In this document: one piece after another, positions 23,542 through 33,914 of the stretch
Numbering within the stretch: position 1 is the stretch's first letter
How the letters are laid out: each line of letters begins with the position of its first letter
Virus record (IMG/VR): IMGVR_UViG_3300008117_000121
Coordinates: 1-37,909 of that record
From: a virus
Direction: 5' to 3' (one strand)
DNA: 37,909 nt
The notes under the pieces: model-generated
What the model saw: the letters and a program-made list of their open reading frames with translations, nothing else
Database searches by the model: none
What the model was told of the DNA's origin: nothing
Translations under genes and position numbers: made by a program

Positions 23542-23544
23542 AAG

Positions 23545-24468
23545 ATGTCCTACTACTATAAATATAATTTTACATCTCCTGAGATTGTCTATTCCACTGT
23601 AAAGGAAGAGCTTAAGAGCTATTTTGATACAGGGGCTGTAGATGATATGATGTTTCCCACCTATCTTGATAAGTGCTTGAGAAAGTTGGGCAGAGCAACT
23701 TATGTCATTTCTGAGGAACTTCTTCAAATAGAAGACTTCCAAGCAAGACTCCCAGATAACTTCTTTGCTGTTAGAGAGGCTTGGTTGTGTACAGATGTAA
23801 CAGGATTTCCCTATCAAACAGCTAATTCTTTCTATTCTCAAGCAGCTTCTGAAACAACAATTCAGGTGAGTCCTGTAGTTTCAAATGGTGTACCCTGTAC
23901 AAACAGTGAATGTACAACAGGATGTCCTGAATGTATGCCTGAGCTTATTCAAGCTGTATACAAGACTAATAATCAGATGAACATTTCTTACACAAAGAAA
24001 TATCTTCTGAAACCTGGAAACATCTCTGTAAGGGCAGATTGCACATTAGATTGTGCAAATTTTGGGTCTTCCTCAGCAGATTCATTTGATATTAGAGATA
24101 ATAAGCTTGTCACTAATTTTAGATGTGGCACAGTTTATTTGGTGTTCTATGCTACAGAATATGACAATAGCGGTAATCAAATGATTCCTGATAACTACCG
24201 TATCAGGGAATATATAGAAGCATTTATTAAATATAAGGTGTTTGAAACTCTGACAAATCAGACAAATGATGAAACATTCAATCAACTTCAAACAAAGTTA
24301 GCATATTACAAACAGCTTTCTGATGAGGCCTTTATCATGGCTGATATTGAAATTAAGAAGCAGGATGCATATGCTAAACAAAGAAGAATAAAGAATGATT
24401 TAAACAGGTTCAACAGATTCGAACTTCCTAACGTAACATACAGATATGGCTGGAGACGAAACTCTTAA
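23545..24468 (+). CDS. Tail tubular/adaptor protein (307 aa)
   Basis: A 307-residue protein with the layout of podovirus head-tail adaptors: N-terminal helices (SPEIVYSTVKEELKSYF; CLRKLGRATYVISEELL), a beta-rich middle with a Cys-rich loop (TNSECTTGCPECM), and a C-terminal helical bundle (REYIEAFIKYKVFETLTN; LAYYKQLSDEAFIMAD). It directly precedes the giant tail gene and overlaps it by 23 bases, so the two are co-translated. It most likely forms a ring between the portal-side adaptors and the tail tip. Confidence 0.65.
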   Translation: MSYYYKYNFTSPEIVYSTVKEELKSYFDTGAVDDMMFPTYLDKCLRKLGRATYVISEELLQIEDFQARLPDNFFAVREAWLCTDVTGFPYQTANSFYSQAASETTIQVSPVVSNGVPCTNSECTTGCPECMPELIQAVYKTNNQMNISYTKKYLLKPGNISVRADCTLDCANFGSSSADSFDIRDNKLVTNFRCGTVYLVFYATEYDNSGNQMIPDNYRIREYIEAFIKYKVFETLTNQTNDETFNQLQTKLAYYKQLSDEAFIMADIEIKKQDAYAKQRRIKNDLNRFNRFELPNVTYRYGWRRNS

Positions 24469-27400
24469 GAAAATAAAGGATTTAGTTAGTCCTAGTGCAG
24501 ATGCTATAAATAACAATAGTGGTGTTGCACAAACAGGGCTGAACATGGATCAATCTGTAAATCAGATTGGACAAGGATCGCTCACCTATGCCTTAAATGC
24601 TGCTGTTGAAAACTTTGATGCTAATTCTGTTAATTATCAGAATGAACCTGGTAATGAGTTTTGTGTACAGTTTCCTTCAGGGTTTTCTTTAATCGGACAT
24701 CATTTGATTGCTGAGCAAAATAAACATATATTCTTTCTTGTAAACCCTGACACAGGAGATTCTCACATAGGATATATGGATAATAATGATTGTGTCTACA
24801 AGATTTATGTAGATGCAAAGTGTTTGAATTTTAACATTAAAAACCCTATTCACAAAGTGGTGCATAAAATTACAAATTGCACTACAGAGATTTATTGGAC
24901 AGATGGTATCAATCCAAGAAGATACTTAAATTTAAATAATATTCCTTATATTATTAATCCTCTTTCTAATTTATGTTCTCCAATTTTTACAGGTGATTTA
25001 GATTGTAACCAATTAAAACTACAACCAAATTTTAAAATTCCTCTTTTATCAATAGTGGAAATTAAAGAAGGGGGTAATCTTACAGCAGGAACGTATCAGT
25101 TTGCTATACAATATTCAGATGCAACAGGTAATCCTTACACATCATATTATTCTGTCACAAACCCAACACCAATTGCTGATCCTATAATAACCACTCCAAA
25201 TTTTGATTACAATGTAGGTAAATCTATTGTTGTAGAAATTGAAGATTTAGATGAAACAGGTCAATTTCAATATTTCAATTTAGCCGTAATAAAAACAGTG
25301 AATGATATTCCTTCTGTGGAATTAGTAGGAACTTATTTTATTGATCAATTAACACAAAAAATAACATATACAGGACAGAACGTTACACAAATAAGACTAA
25401 CAATAAATGACATTTTTGAGAAGTTTCCTTATTATGAAATAGCTCAAGATTTAACAGTTGTACAAGATATTCTTGTTTGGGACAATCTCACCTCTATTGA
25501 CAGAATTAACTACCAGGAAATTGCATCTCAAATCAAGCTTCAATGGCAAACATACAAACTTCCTGTTGATGAGAACTATTCAAATGAACTAAACGCTACA
25601 AACCTTAGAGGATATTTAAGAGATGAGGTTTACGCATTTGAGATAGTGTTTCTTTTAAAAAATGGTAAACAAACGGATGGGTTTCATATTCCTGGAAGAG
25701 AGAAAAATCTATTTGAAAAATCTGCACCAAGTGTATCATCTAACAATCCAGATTTTGTAGGTAGTCCAGATAGTGTAAATCCAGTGACTGGTGTTGGATC
25801 AAGTGCATATTGGAAAATTTACAACACTGCTATAGATCTTGGTCCAGTGACAGGAGACAAGATAGAAAATGCTGTGCCTCATAGATATGGAGACTTTGCT
25901 TATTGGGAATCAGATGAAGAATATCCTTGTAACGAAGATATTTGGGGAGATTTGAAAGGTGAAAAAATCAGACACCACAAATTCCCTGATGTTCTTGTAA
26001 GTCCAATATTTGAATCTAAGCTTTTCCAAGGGGTTGGTAATTTGGTAATGGAAAAGGGGTCTGTCTATCCTATTGGTTTAAGAGTTGATGTGGATCAGAT
26101 TCAAAAACTGATACTGACATCAAATCTCACTCCTGAACAAAAAGCTGATATAGCTGGGTTTAAAATAGTTAGAGGTGACAGAAGTACAAATAAATCCATT
26201 ATTGGAAAAGGTATACTTAGGAACGTAGGAACTTATGAGAGAGAGTTACAAACTTTTTATTTTCCAAACTATCCATACAATGAACTTGAGGCTGATGTAT
26301 TTATAAATCAACAAAATAATGCTTTTCAGGAAGAAGGTAGTCCTTGGCTTATTATTTGTCAACAGAGTGGTGAGTATGAATACACAGATATAAATACTGG
26401 AAGAACTACAAAAGCACCCATGGTTGCTGGTCAAACTTATGAAATTATTTCTTCCACAAGACCAATATGGCTTAGTGGTAGAGCAAATATTGGTCCAGGA
26501 AACTATGAGGTTTGGGAAATTAGTAGTTGTGCTGGTGGTGTTGGATATAGGAGTGATTGGACCGATCCATTTAATGAATTTAATCTTCTAGGTACACCTA
26601 AAAATCATTTCGTTACTGCAATTAATCAATTTGGTATTGGTAATCCTCTTAATTATTGTGAAACATATGATGGTGTAGTTTTAGATGTTAATGGTACAAT
26701 TAACTATCAGAAAAGATGCACTGGTGTTTTAACAAACACATCATCTTTAGGAGCTTGTTCGGTACAACAATATACACAAAAACCAAGAGTTGTTCAAAGA
26801 AAAGCAGAGTATGATTTTACAGTGGGTAGAATAAGTCCATTGTCAAAAGGTATAAATTTACCAATTCCTACAATCGGTTCTAGCACGGAAGGTGCTTTTA
26901 GAATGGTGTTTAATTCTCCAGAAACATCTTTTGGAAACCCTTTTTTAGGAAATGTAATTAAGCTTGAGAATGTATTGTTTGGTAAGGGACTTGGTCATTT
27001 TGTAAAAGTTAAAGACAATGCTAATTACAAACTTCTTAGTAAACAAGCACAAACGGATGCTCTTAAATCATCTTTTGATATTGGAGGATCTGATATATCA
27101 GCAGTTTTTGCAGTATATCAATCTTATTTAACAATTTACGTAAATGGTATTACTAGAAAAAACTATGCTTATTCCTATAATTCTATAGCTAGTTATGCTT
27201 ATTCAAGTGATATTCCTAATGCGCTTGGTATAAAACAAAGATCTCTTGATATTGCTCAATATTTAATTCCAGGTGTATTAAATGTAGGAGATGATAAAAA
27301 CATAAACAACTATCAAAGAGAGTCATCTGTATATTTAAAAACTACAAATAGAAAGATAGACGTTACAGTTTCTGGAACAAATTACACTATATGTAACATC

Positions 27401-30400
27401 ACTCCAGTACCACCTGTCCCAAAAGTAGAGTTTAGCATTGGGTTTGACTATATTGATGTTGATTACAATAAACAATCCATAACCCTGTCTCCACAAGAAT
27501 GTCGATCCATAACATCTGTAACAATACCTGTAAAATTTTTTGGAAGCAATAGTTACACTTTAACTAAAACTAGCACACAATCATTCTTTAAAACAAACTT
27601 CCCAACCCCACCCCTACCATTTCCAAATCAAACAAGCACATTGATGGATCCTTCAACAGGACTATCAAAAATTTCTGAAAAGTCAAGAATTATTATATCA
27701 GAAGTGAATGCCTGTAGTGCTCCAGCCAAAGAGCAGGATATTAGAGTGGTGTCTTATTATGGATCTTTGAAAAATATAAATAACAGTCAATGGGGACAAA
27801 TTTATTCCTACAATACAATAGATACAGGATTTCAAAGAAACGTTGATTATTCAAAAAATCCTGATCCTGTAACAGTATTTGGTGGAGACACATTTATAAG
27901 TAGATTTACATTTAAGACAAAACTTCCTTTTTTTACAGACAATAGAGTGGGGGCTCCTGATGATAGTGATATATTCTATGATGAAATAGGAAATATCGGT
28001 TATCCCAAATATTGGCATTCTTCTAGATCTATCACTGAAACTTACGATGCTAATGGTATAAAACTTTCAAATATAATATCGTACAAAGCTCACGTTTTTG
28101 ACTGTCCTACAAACACAAATCAACCTTTTGTAGCAAATGCTCCTGGTACATACAGAACTTTTTACGATGGATATTTTTATTTATTTGCTTATGGGATTCC
28201 TGATTTTTATTGTGAAACATCCTATAATTTAGACCTTCGTCAAGCATTTAATCCAAGAGAAGGGGATTTCTGGCCTCATGTGAGTACGGGTATTCCTGAT
28301 GATTGGGTGCAAGAGAGTTTTGTTTCTATAGCTAACGATAATACATACTATTACAATAGAACGTTTAGTAAACAAAATAAAGAGAACTTTTTCTCACATC
28401 TTCCTCCAGATTGGAAGGAAAAATTGTGTTTTACAAATTATCCATTCAGAGCTATATATTCAGATAGACAAGTTGAGAATGCTGATAATAGAGTGAATAA
28501 CTGGTTATATTATAGAGCAGCTTCTTTCTTTGACTTCCCTCAAAATTATGGAAAACTTACATCTTTAGATGGTATTCAGAACAGGGCTGTGTTAGCAAGA
28601 TTTGAGAATAAGTCCTTACTTTACAATACACTTCTCACTGTTGATACAAGTAATCCTCAAGCTGCTTATTTAGGAAACGATACTCTTTTCAGAAGTGCTC
28701 CTCCTATTGATTTTGCAGAAACTGATCTTGGATATGTAGGAAGTCAGAACAAGTTCCTTTTGAAGATTCCTCAGGGACAGATTACAGTGGATGCTAAAAG
28801 GGGACAGATATTCCTTATTTCAGGAAACCAAGCTACAGACTTAACAGCATTTGGATCTGGTATGAATAGGTTCTTTACAGATCATTTAGCTTTTGAGATT
28901 CTTAGATTTTTCCCTGATCTAGAGCAAGTGATAAATAATGAAAGAATTATTATTCCAGGTGTAAATACAGACAATCATTATAATGGAATAGGATTACATG
29001 GTGTATATGATAGTAAGTATGACAGGGTGATTATCACCAAACTTGATTATGTACCATTAAGTGATGGGGTTAAGTATGATTATAGCACCAAAGATTTTTA
29101 TATAGAAGAAATTATAAATAACACTCCTGTTAGAACAATTATTTATTTGTCTGATAGAGAGTATTTCTGTAATAAGTCCTGGACACTATCTTTCAATTTG
29201 AACACTAAAACTTGGGTGAGCTTCCATAGTTATCTCCCCAACTTCTATATGGGAGAAAATAACTTCTTCTATTCAGGAGTGAATGGGTGTTGTGATGGGT
29301 TTGATTTAAGTGGGTTTGGTGTAATTGCTACAAGTAGTTTGGCTGAGGTGGTTGATAGAACTACCACTACTACAAGTACTTTATATGTTCCTCCCTCACC
29401 TCCCACTAATGATTGTGATTTGGCTGGAACAGGATATTCTATAGATTGTTCTTTGGATGGTATAGCTACTGATTTAACTCCAACTACTACAACCACTACC
29501 ACTTGTCGTTTTGGGGAAAATAGATATAGATTCATAAATGGATATGTTATAGATTCTGTAACTATTACATCATCAATAAGTTTACAAGTTGTTTGTAACG
29601 CAGCAAATTACTATGCAAATATACCATCTGCAACATGTGATTATTTATTTACACAAATAACTGGATTTTCAGATAGTTTATCAGTTGGTCAAACTGTATA
29701 CCTTTCTCCATGTAATATTTTTCCTGATGGTTGGTATTTTACAAATAATTATGCTGACGATGGGTTAATTTATTACATAGTTGGTGGAAGAATACTTGAA
29801 ATAACTTCTTGCGTTTGCACTGTGACAAACACCACTACAATTGCTCCAAACATTCCTGAATGTTGTTCCAATGTTTATGTTGTAAATAACAAAGTGATAT
29901 TCTCAAATGGAGATGGAGACTATACATTAGATTTTCCTGGATATGTTGCTTCTACAGGAATAGCAATGACTATTGAAAAATTCTGGGCAATAAATACACA
30001 AATTAATGAATGGGATATTACACTTGCTCCATTCTCAGCAACATTTAATAGAAACATCGCTTTCCCAGGAGGATTTACAACTTCTTCAGGAGTTGTAGCA
30101 ATAAACAATACAACATTAATTGTTGTAAATGACACACCTTCTCCTCAAAAAGTGGTGGAACTTGATATAACAGGATTAACAGCATCTTTAACAAATCAGT
30201 TTGATTTACAGACTGATAGGGTGGCAATTGGAACCATGTTATATACAATAGATGGAAAACTAATTATTATAAACCAAGATACAATATCTTCAGATTACTA
30301 TCTTTCTCAATATGATTATTCTACAGGAATCCTTGAAGTAGATTTTAATATGGGATCTTTCACTGCATCTACAATAGCTTATTGTGATTGTAACATATAT

Positions 30401-30811
30401 GTAACAGACAGTTTTGGTAAAATATCAACAGTTATTAACACTTATCCTGGATATAAACTATTAACAGTGTCCCCTCCAACAGGAATCACTGTAACAGCAG
30501 CTACACAACCAGCAGGTTGTATTGTAAAATCTCTTACAGAAAATCCATTGTTAACAACCACTACCACCACTGTTCCACAAGCTTATTGTTACACGGTGTC
30601 ACTTTCTGGAACAGGATATCTTTCTTGGATAGATGGTTTTGGACAAAATAGGTTTGTAAGTTATACTGGTCCGCAAACAATAACTCTTTGTGCTCAATAT
30701 GGTTCAATTTCTAGTGATGGTGCATTAAGATTCAGTAAATGTACAGATTACGCACCTTGTACAACTGAAGGAGATTGTCCAACTACCACCACTACAACAA
30801 CAACACCCTAA
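24446..30811 (+). CDS. Giant tail 'muzzle'/stabilisation-type protein (2,121 aa)
   Basis: This is the largest gene. The N-terminal 150 residues contain the crAss-like tail stabilisation signature: GLNMDQSVNQIGQGSLTYAL, then NYQNEPGNEFCVQFPSGF and TEIYWTDGINPRRYL. The first 1,640 or so residues are mostly beta strand, with conserved-looking aromatic patches. The last 480 are cut into modules by threonine runs at about residues 1639, 1680, 1796, 2037 and 2113; the module between 1800 and 2035 has repeated strands reminiscent of a beta-propeller, and the protein ends in eight threonines and a proline. It would form the tail tip gate that holds DNA and proteins. Its length and place match the muzzle protein seen in crAss-like virions. 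Confidence 0.75.
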   Translation: MAGDETLKKIKDLVSPSADAINNNSGVAQTGLNMDQSVNQIGQGSLTYALNAAVENFDANSVNYQNEPGNEFCVQFPSGFSLIGHHLIAEQNKHIFFLVNPDTGDSHIGYMDNNDCVYKIYVDAKCLNFNIKNPIHKVVHKITNCTTEIYWTDGINPRRYLNLNNIPYIINPLSNLCSPIFTGDLDCNQLKLQPNFKIPLLSIVEIKEGGNLTAGTYQFAIQYSDATGNPYTSYYSVTNPTPIADPIITTPNFDYNVGKSIVVEIEDLDETGQFQYFNLAVIKTVNDIPSVELVGTYFIDQLTQKITYTGQNVTQIRLTINDIFEKFPYYEIAQDLTVVQDILVWDNLTSIDRINYQEIASQIKLQWQTYKLPVDENYSNELNATNLRGYLRDEVYAFEIVFLLKNGKQTDGFHIPGREKNLFEKSAPSVSSNNPDFVGSPDSVNPVTGVGSSAYWKIYNTAIDLGPVTGDKIENAVPHRYGDFAYWESDEEYPCNEDIWGDLKGEKIRHHKFPDVLVSPIFESKLFQGVGNLVMEKGSVYPIGLRVDVDQIQKLILTSNLTPEQKADIAGFKIVRGDRSTNKSIIGKGILRNVGTYERELQTFYFPNYPYNELEADVFINQQNNAFQEEGSPWLIICQQSGEYEYTDINTGRTTKAPMVAGQTYEIISSTRPIWLSGRANIGPGNYEVWEISSCAGGVGYRSDWTDPFNEFNLLGTPKNHFVTAINQFGIGNPLNYCETYDGVVLDVNGTINYQKRCTGVLTNTSSLGACSVQQYTQKPRVVQRKAEYDFTVGRISPLSKGINLPIPTIGSSTEGAFRMVFNSPETSFGNPFLGNVIKLENVLFGKGLGHFVKVKDNANYKLLSKQAQTDALKSSFDIGGSDISAVFAVYQSYLTIYVNGITRKNYAYSYNSIASYAYSSDIPNALGIKQRSLDIAQYLIPGVLNVGDDKNINNYQRESSVYLKTTNRKIDVTVSGTNYTICNITPVPPVPKVEFSIGFDYIDVDYNKQSITLSPQECRSITSVTIPVKFFGSNSYTLTKTSTQSFFKTNFPTPPLPFPNQTSTLMDPSTGLSKISEKSRIIISEVNACSAPAKEQDIRVVSYYGSLKNINNSQWGQIYSYNTIDTGFQRNVDYSKNPDPVTVFGGDTFISRFTFKTKLPFFTDNRVGAPDDSDIFYDEIGNIGYPKYWHSSRSITETYDANGIKLSNIISYKAHVFDCPTNTNQPFVANAPGTYRTFYDGYFYLFAYGIPDFYCETSYNLDLRQAFNPREGDFWPHVSTGIPDDWVQESFVSIANDNTYYYNRTFSKQNKENFFSHLPPDWKEKLCFTNYPFRAIYSDRQVENADNRVNNWLYYRAASFFDFPQNYGKLTSLDGIQNRAVLARFENKSLLYNTLLTVDTSNPQAAYLGNDTLFRSAPPIDFAETDLGYVGSQNKFLLKIPQGQITVDAKRGQIFLISGNQATDLTAFGSGMNRFFTDHLAFEILRFFPDLEQVINNERIIIPGVNTDNHYNGIGLHGVYDSKYDRVIITKLDYVPLSDGVKYDYSTKDFYIEEIINNTPVRTIIYLSDREYFCNKSWTLSFNLNTKTWVSFHSYLPNFYMGENNFFYSGVNGCCDGFDLSGFGVIATSSLAEVVDRTTTTTSTLYVPPSPPTNDCDLAGTGYSIDCSLDGIATDLTPTTTTTTTCRFGENRYRFINGYVIDSVTITSSISLQVVCNAANYYANIPSATCDYLFTQITGFSDSLSVGQTVYLSPCNIFPDGWYFTNNYADDGLIYYIVGGRILEITSCVCTVTNTTTIAPNIPECCSNVYVVNNKVIFSNGDGDYTLDFPGYVASTGIAMTIEKFWAINTQINEWDITLAPFSATFNRNIAFPGGFTTSSGVVAINNTTLIVVNDTPSPQKVVELDITGLTASLTNQFDLQTDRVAIGTMLYTIDGKLIIINQDTISSDYYLSQYDYSTGILEVDFNMGSFTASTIAYCDCNIYVTDSFGKISTVINTYPGYKLLTVSPPTGITVTAATQPAGCIVKSLTENPLLTTTTTTVPQAYCYTVSLSGTGYLSWIDGFGQNRFVSYTGPQTITLCAQYGSISSDGALRFSKCTDYAPCTTEGDCPTTTTTTTTP

Positions 30812-30821
30812 AGAAACGTAG

Positions 30822-31694
30822 ATGTCTAAAGCAGTTTACATAAAATTAGCGAAATCTGCACCAAATGCAGGACCATTTACTATTTATGATAGTCTAGGAA
30901 ATGTTTTAGCAAATAACGTTTCTATGAAAGATTTAATTGGTGGTGTTGCTTATTCTGTTAATAATGATATCAATTATGTAATAGTAGAATCAAAAGGAAG
31001 ATGTAAATTTAAAAAAACAATTTTTATTGATGATCAGAACATTAGTTTAATGGACTATGCGAATATCATCTATACACAAAACCTTACAGGATGTATATGG
31101 AGACATCTTAAGAATCCTCAGATATATAATACATATTACGGAGAAACACAACCTTACATAATTGAATATCCTTTTGCATACAAATATTACGATGAAATAT
31201 TGCAGAATGTAAAGGATTATACAAAGGTGTATCAATACCTCCCAGACCAATTTGGGGTGTTTGATGATAATAGGAAAATACAATTAGACAATGCTTGGTT
31301 TAACAAAGCTGTGTTATACAACGATCAACAATCCTCTGGTCTACTAGAGTTGGTGGCAAAACCAATGAACAACCTAAAGGAATACATGAAGTATCCTACA
31401 TACAATGTTGATAGTAAGACAATTACATATACAAAGAGTGATAACTTCTATCAGTATAATACTTTCTGGTCTCTAGTTAAGGATAAAAAGGAACTTCTTT
31501 TTACAAAGACTTGTGAATCTTTATCTTTGGATAAGGTGGTGAACCAGGCAAATATGGACTATGGTAAACGTTCATATAGAAAGGAACCTCTAAGAGCTAA
31601 GGATTTGAAGGTGAGACACATCTTAGACAACCGTTCTGATATACACCTAGTGAGCCAATTCATTGTTACACCTACACAAATATCGTTCAAATAA
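30822..31694 (+). CDS. Tail-associated protein with GPF-x-IY N-terminal domain (290 aa)
   Basis: It begins with a small beta domain (MSKAVYIKLAKSAPNAGPFT, then a YDSLGNVL strand and an INYVIVESKGRCKFKKTIFI stretch), related to the N-terminal domain of the 20369 product. The rest (about residues 75-290) is aromatic-rich and helical (FAYKYYDEILQNVKDYTKVY; FYQYNTFWSLVKDKK), with no recognised motif. It starts ten bases after the giant protein's poly-Thr end and overlaps the next gene by one base. It is likely a tail or appendage component. Confidence 0.6.
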   Translation: MSKAVYIKLAKSAPNAGPFTIYDSLGNVLANNVSMKDLIGGVAYSVNNDINYVIVESKGRCKFKKTIFIDDQNISLMDYANIIYTQNLTGCIWRHLKNPQIYNTYYGETQPYIIEYPFAYKYYDEILQNVKDYTKVYQYLPDQFGVFDDNRKIQLDNAWFNKAVLYNDQQSSGLLELVAKPMNNLKEYMKYPTYNVDSKTITYTKSDNFYQYNTFWSLVKDKKELLFTKTCESLSLDKVVNQANMDYGKRSYRKEPLRAKDLKVRHILDNRSDIHLVSQFIVTPTQISFK

Positions 31695-33913
31695 TGGCAA
31701 AGAATTGGTTAGATAAATACGAATATCCAAAAGCCCAAAATGGTATAGAGGGTACAATGGGAGGACTTACAGACAAAGGTTTCAATTATAATGGAGCCTG
31801 GGGAGGTCCTTCTATGCAAATGGGTGGAACATTACAACCCCCTATGGCAGGAGCTATTCAAACAGTTCCTATGGCTCAAGAAGGAAAAAATGTTTCTAAA
31901 ACTTGTCCTCCAGGTTTTGTAAACATTGAAGGAAAATGTTTTGATAGAGCAAGCAAAGAATACAAAGAACTTTATGATTATGGAATAGGGTATATGGATA
32001 AAGATGATGTTCTTGTATCGTCTAGAATGAATCTTCCTGAGATAGTTTTAAAACCTTTATCTTCACAACAATTTATAGATGATTATGCTGAAGAAAAATG
32101 GCAGAAATATGCATTCGATCAACTTGGTAAAAAGTATGGGTTTCCAGAAGTTAAATCTCAACTAGAATACAAAAAAAAATATCCCTACAATCCATTCTCT
32201 AAAGGAAGAGCACATTATTCGGATAATACAATATATGGAGAAAACGTGCGTGATTATATGGAAGAATTAGCCCATCATGTAAATAGAAAAGGTCAAACTG
32301 AAAGATGGATTTTAAACGATCTTCCAGCTTACATAATGGGAAAAGATCCATACGAAATTGAGGGAACAGCTGAGCACATGGCCCATTCTATCACTTCACC
32401 AAAACTTAAAAAAGAGTTTGAAGAATATAGAGATAAATATTACGATGAGGTGTATAGACCAGAATGGATGGATGACCCTGAAATAAGGAAATCTGGCATG
32501 CAAAGAGCATGGCAAGAATATAAACCAACTGAAAAAAAACAAATGGGTGGATATGTCTATCCCACAACATTTGTTCCTCAAGCACAGAAAGGATTAACTT
32601 TTCTTCAACCTACTAGCTCTAAACTTCCAATAGGTTATCCAGGTGGACCTATTCCAGCTAGTTCAGAGGTAGCTATGTCTATTGGTGGAGAAGGTGGTGA
32701 ACCAGCATATTTAGTTCCATCATTTAAATATGGACAACCATTAGAAGATGCTTATAAAGAGTTCTTAAGAACAGGAGAACATCTTGGTGGTCCTTTTAAA
32801 ACATGGCAAGAAGCAGATGAATGGGAACAAAACATCAGACATCCTTATGTAGAAAAAGGACAAGATATTCCTACACCTTTAAAAACATGGAGTAAAGACT
32901 ATCCTCTTCCTACATATAAAATGGGAGGTTCTATTCCTGGTTCTGTAGGATTTACATACGCACGCACGCAAGACATTCCCTCTGAAGGTCCTTATGCAAA
33001 GAAAACTCTTCCTAGTGCTCAAGATGGAAAAAGAATTGTTGCTGATAATACAAGAGTAGTTAAACCTGGAGTAAAAAAAACTTTAGATGAAGTAAACAAA
33101 GGTAAATCAAAGTATAAGGATCAATTAAAACCTGGAAAACCATTTAAATCTAAAGACACTAGACATTGGCAAAGTGATTCTAGAACAAAAGAGAGAACAG
33201 GTCCTGCAGTAGACTTTTTAAAAAAAGCAAGTGCTATTGGACAATTTGTACCACACCCACTTGTAAGTTATCCATCAATAGCATTGAACACTATGATAGG
33301 AGGCGCAGACACATACTTAGCATATAAAGATAATGATATGCAAAATGCTGCAATTAATGCAGTTGGTGCAATTCCTCTTCCAGGATTTGGTGCTATAAAA
33401 GCTTTAAGAAATACACCTGGACTCAATAGTAGACAAAAAGCAAGTGTTATAAAAGCTGCTGCTGGTGCATTAGGATTAGATATATTTGGTACAGCTAGCG
33501 ACCTTACTAATAACTTTGGAAAAGAAAAGCAAAAGAATGGTGGTTCAATGTCCTTCTATCAACATGGACTAGATTGGACTCCTAGGAACATTAGTAAGAA
33601 TGGATCTGTTGTAAAAGATGATATGGGATATTGGAATCCTGACAATTGGGGAAGGATAGTGGAAATAGATTCTCCCAATATAACAATGAAAGGGGTTAAT
33701 CAGGACTTAATAGGAGTGTCTAATACAGGGGATGTACAATATATGACTCCTGGGAATGATTATAAATTCAAGGGTAAGAAGGTGACAGAATATCCTGTAG
33801 CTAAAAATGGTATAAATCAACAGGATGAAAAGACTGTTCAACATTTAGATCAATTACTTAACTTTACAAATAAACCTAAAGCCAAGAATGGTTGGCTTGA
33901 TAAATACAAATAA
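31694..33913 (+). CDS. Virion protein with zinc-peptidase-like motif (739 aa)
   Basis: Near residues 188-231 there is YMEELAHHVN, followed 25-30 residues later by YEIEGTAEHMAHS. This EExxHH + EGxAExxAH arrangement resembles a metallopeptidase active site, although the strict HExxH order is absent. The rest is low in hydrophobic segments and contains recurring short motifs such as MAQEGK, AQKGLTF, KMGGSIPG and AQDGKR, and WLDKY at both ends (residues 5-9 and the C-terminus). A hydrophobic, glycine-rich stretch lies near residues 540-600. It is probably an internal or tail virion protein that may process proteins or peptidoglycan. Confidence 0.55.
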   Translation: MAKNWLDKYEYPKAQNGIEGTMGGLTDKGFNYNGAWGGPSMQMGGTLQPPMAGAIQTVPMAQEGKNVSKTCPPGFVNIEGKCFDRASKEYKELYDYGIGYMDKDDVLVSSRMNLPEIVLKPLSSQQFIDDYAEEKWQKYAFDQLGKKYGFPEVKSQLEYKKKYPYNPFSKGRAHYSDNTIYGENVRDYMEELAHHVNRKGQTERWILNDLPAYIMGKDPYEIEGTAEHMAHSITSPKLKKEFEEYRDKYYDEVYRPEWMDDPEIRKSGMQRAWQEYKPTEKKQMGGYVYPTTFVPQAQKGLTFLQPTSSKLPIGYPGGPIPASSEVAMSIGGEGGEPAYLVPSFKYGQPLEDAYKEFLRTGEHLGGPFKTWQEADEWEQNIRHPYVEKGQDIPTPLKTWSKDYPLPTYKMGGSIPGSVGFTYARTQDIPSEGPYAKKTLPSAQDGKRIVADNTRVVKPGVKKTLDEVNKGKSKYKDQLKPGKPFKSKDTRHWQSDSRTKERTGPAVDFLKKASAIGQFVPHPLVSYPSIALNTMIGGADTYLAYKDNDMQNAAINAVGAIPLPGFGAIKALRNTPGLNSRQKASVIKAAAGALGLDIFGTASDLTNNFGKEKQKNGGSMSFYQHGLDWTPRNISKNGSVVKDDMGYWNPDNWGRIVEIDSPNITMKGVNQDLIGVSNTGDVQYMTPGNDYKFKGKKVTEYPVAKNGINQQDEKTVQHLDQLLNFTNKPKAKNGWLDKYK

Positions 33914-33914
33914 C

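Noticed and set aside
29360-30805. Thr-codon tracts as a CRISPR array or tandem DNA repeat
   Set aside because: Spacing is irregular and the tracts stay in frame inside one long ORF; they are protein low-complexity linkers.
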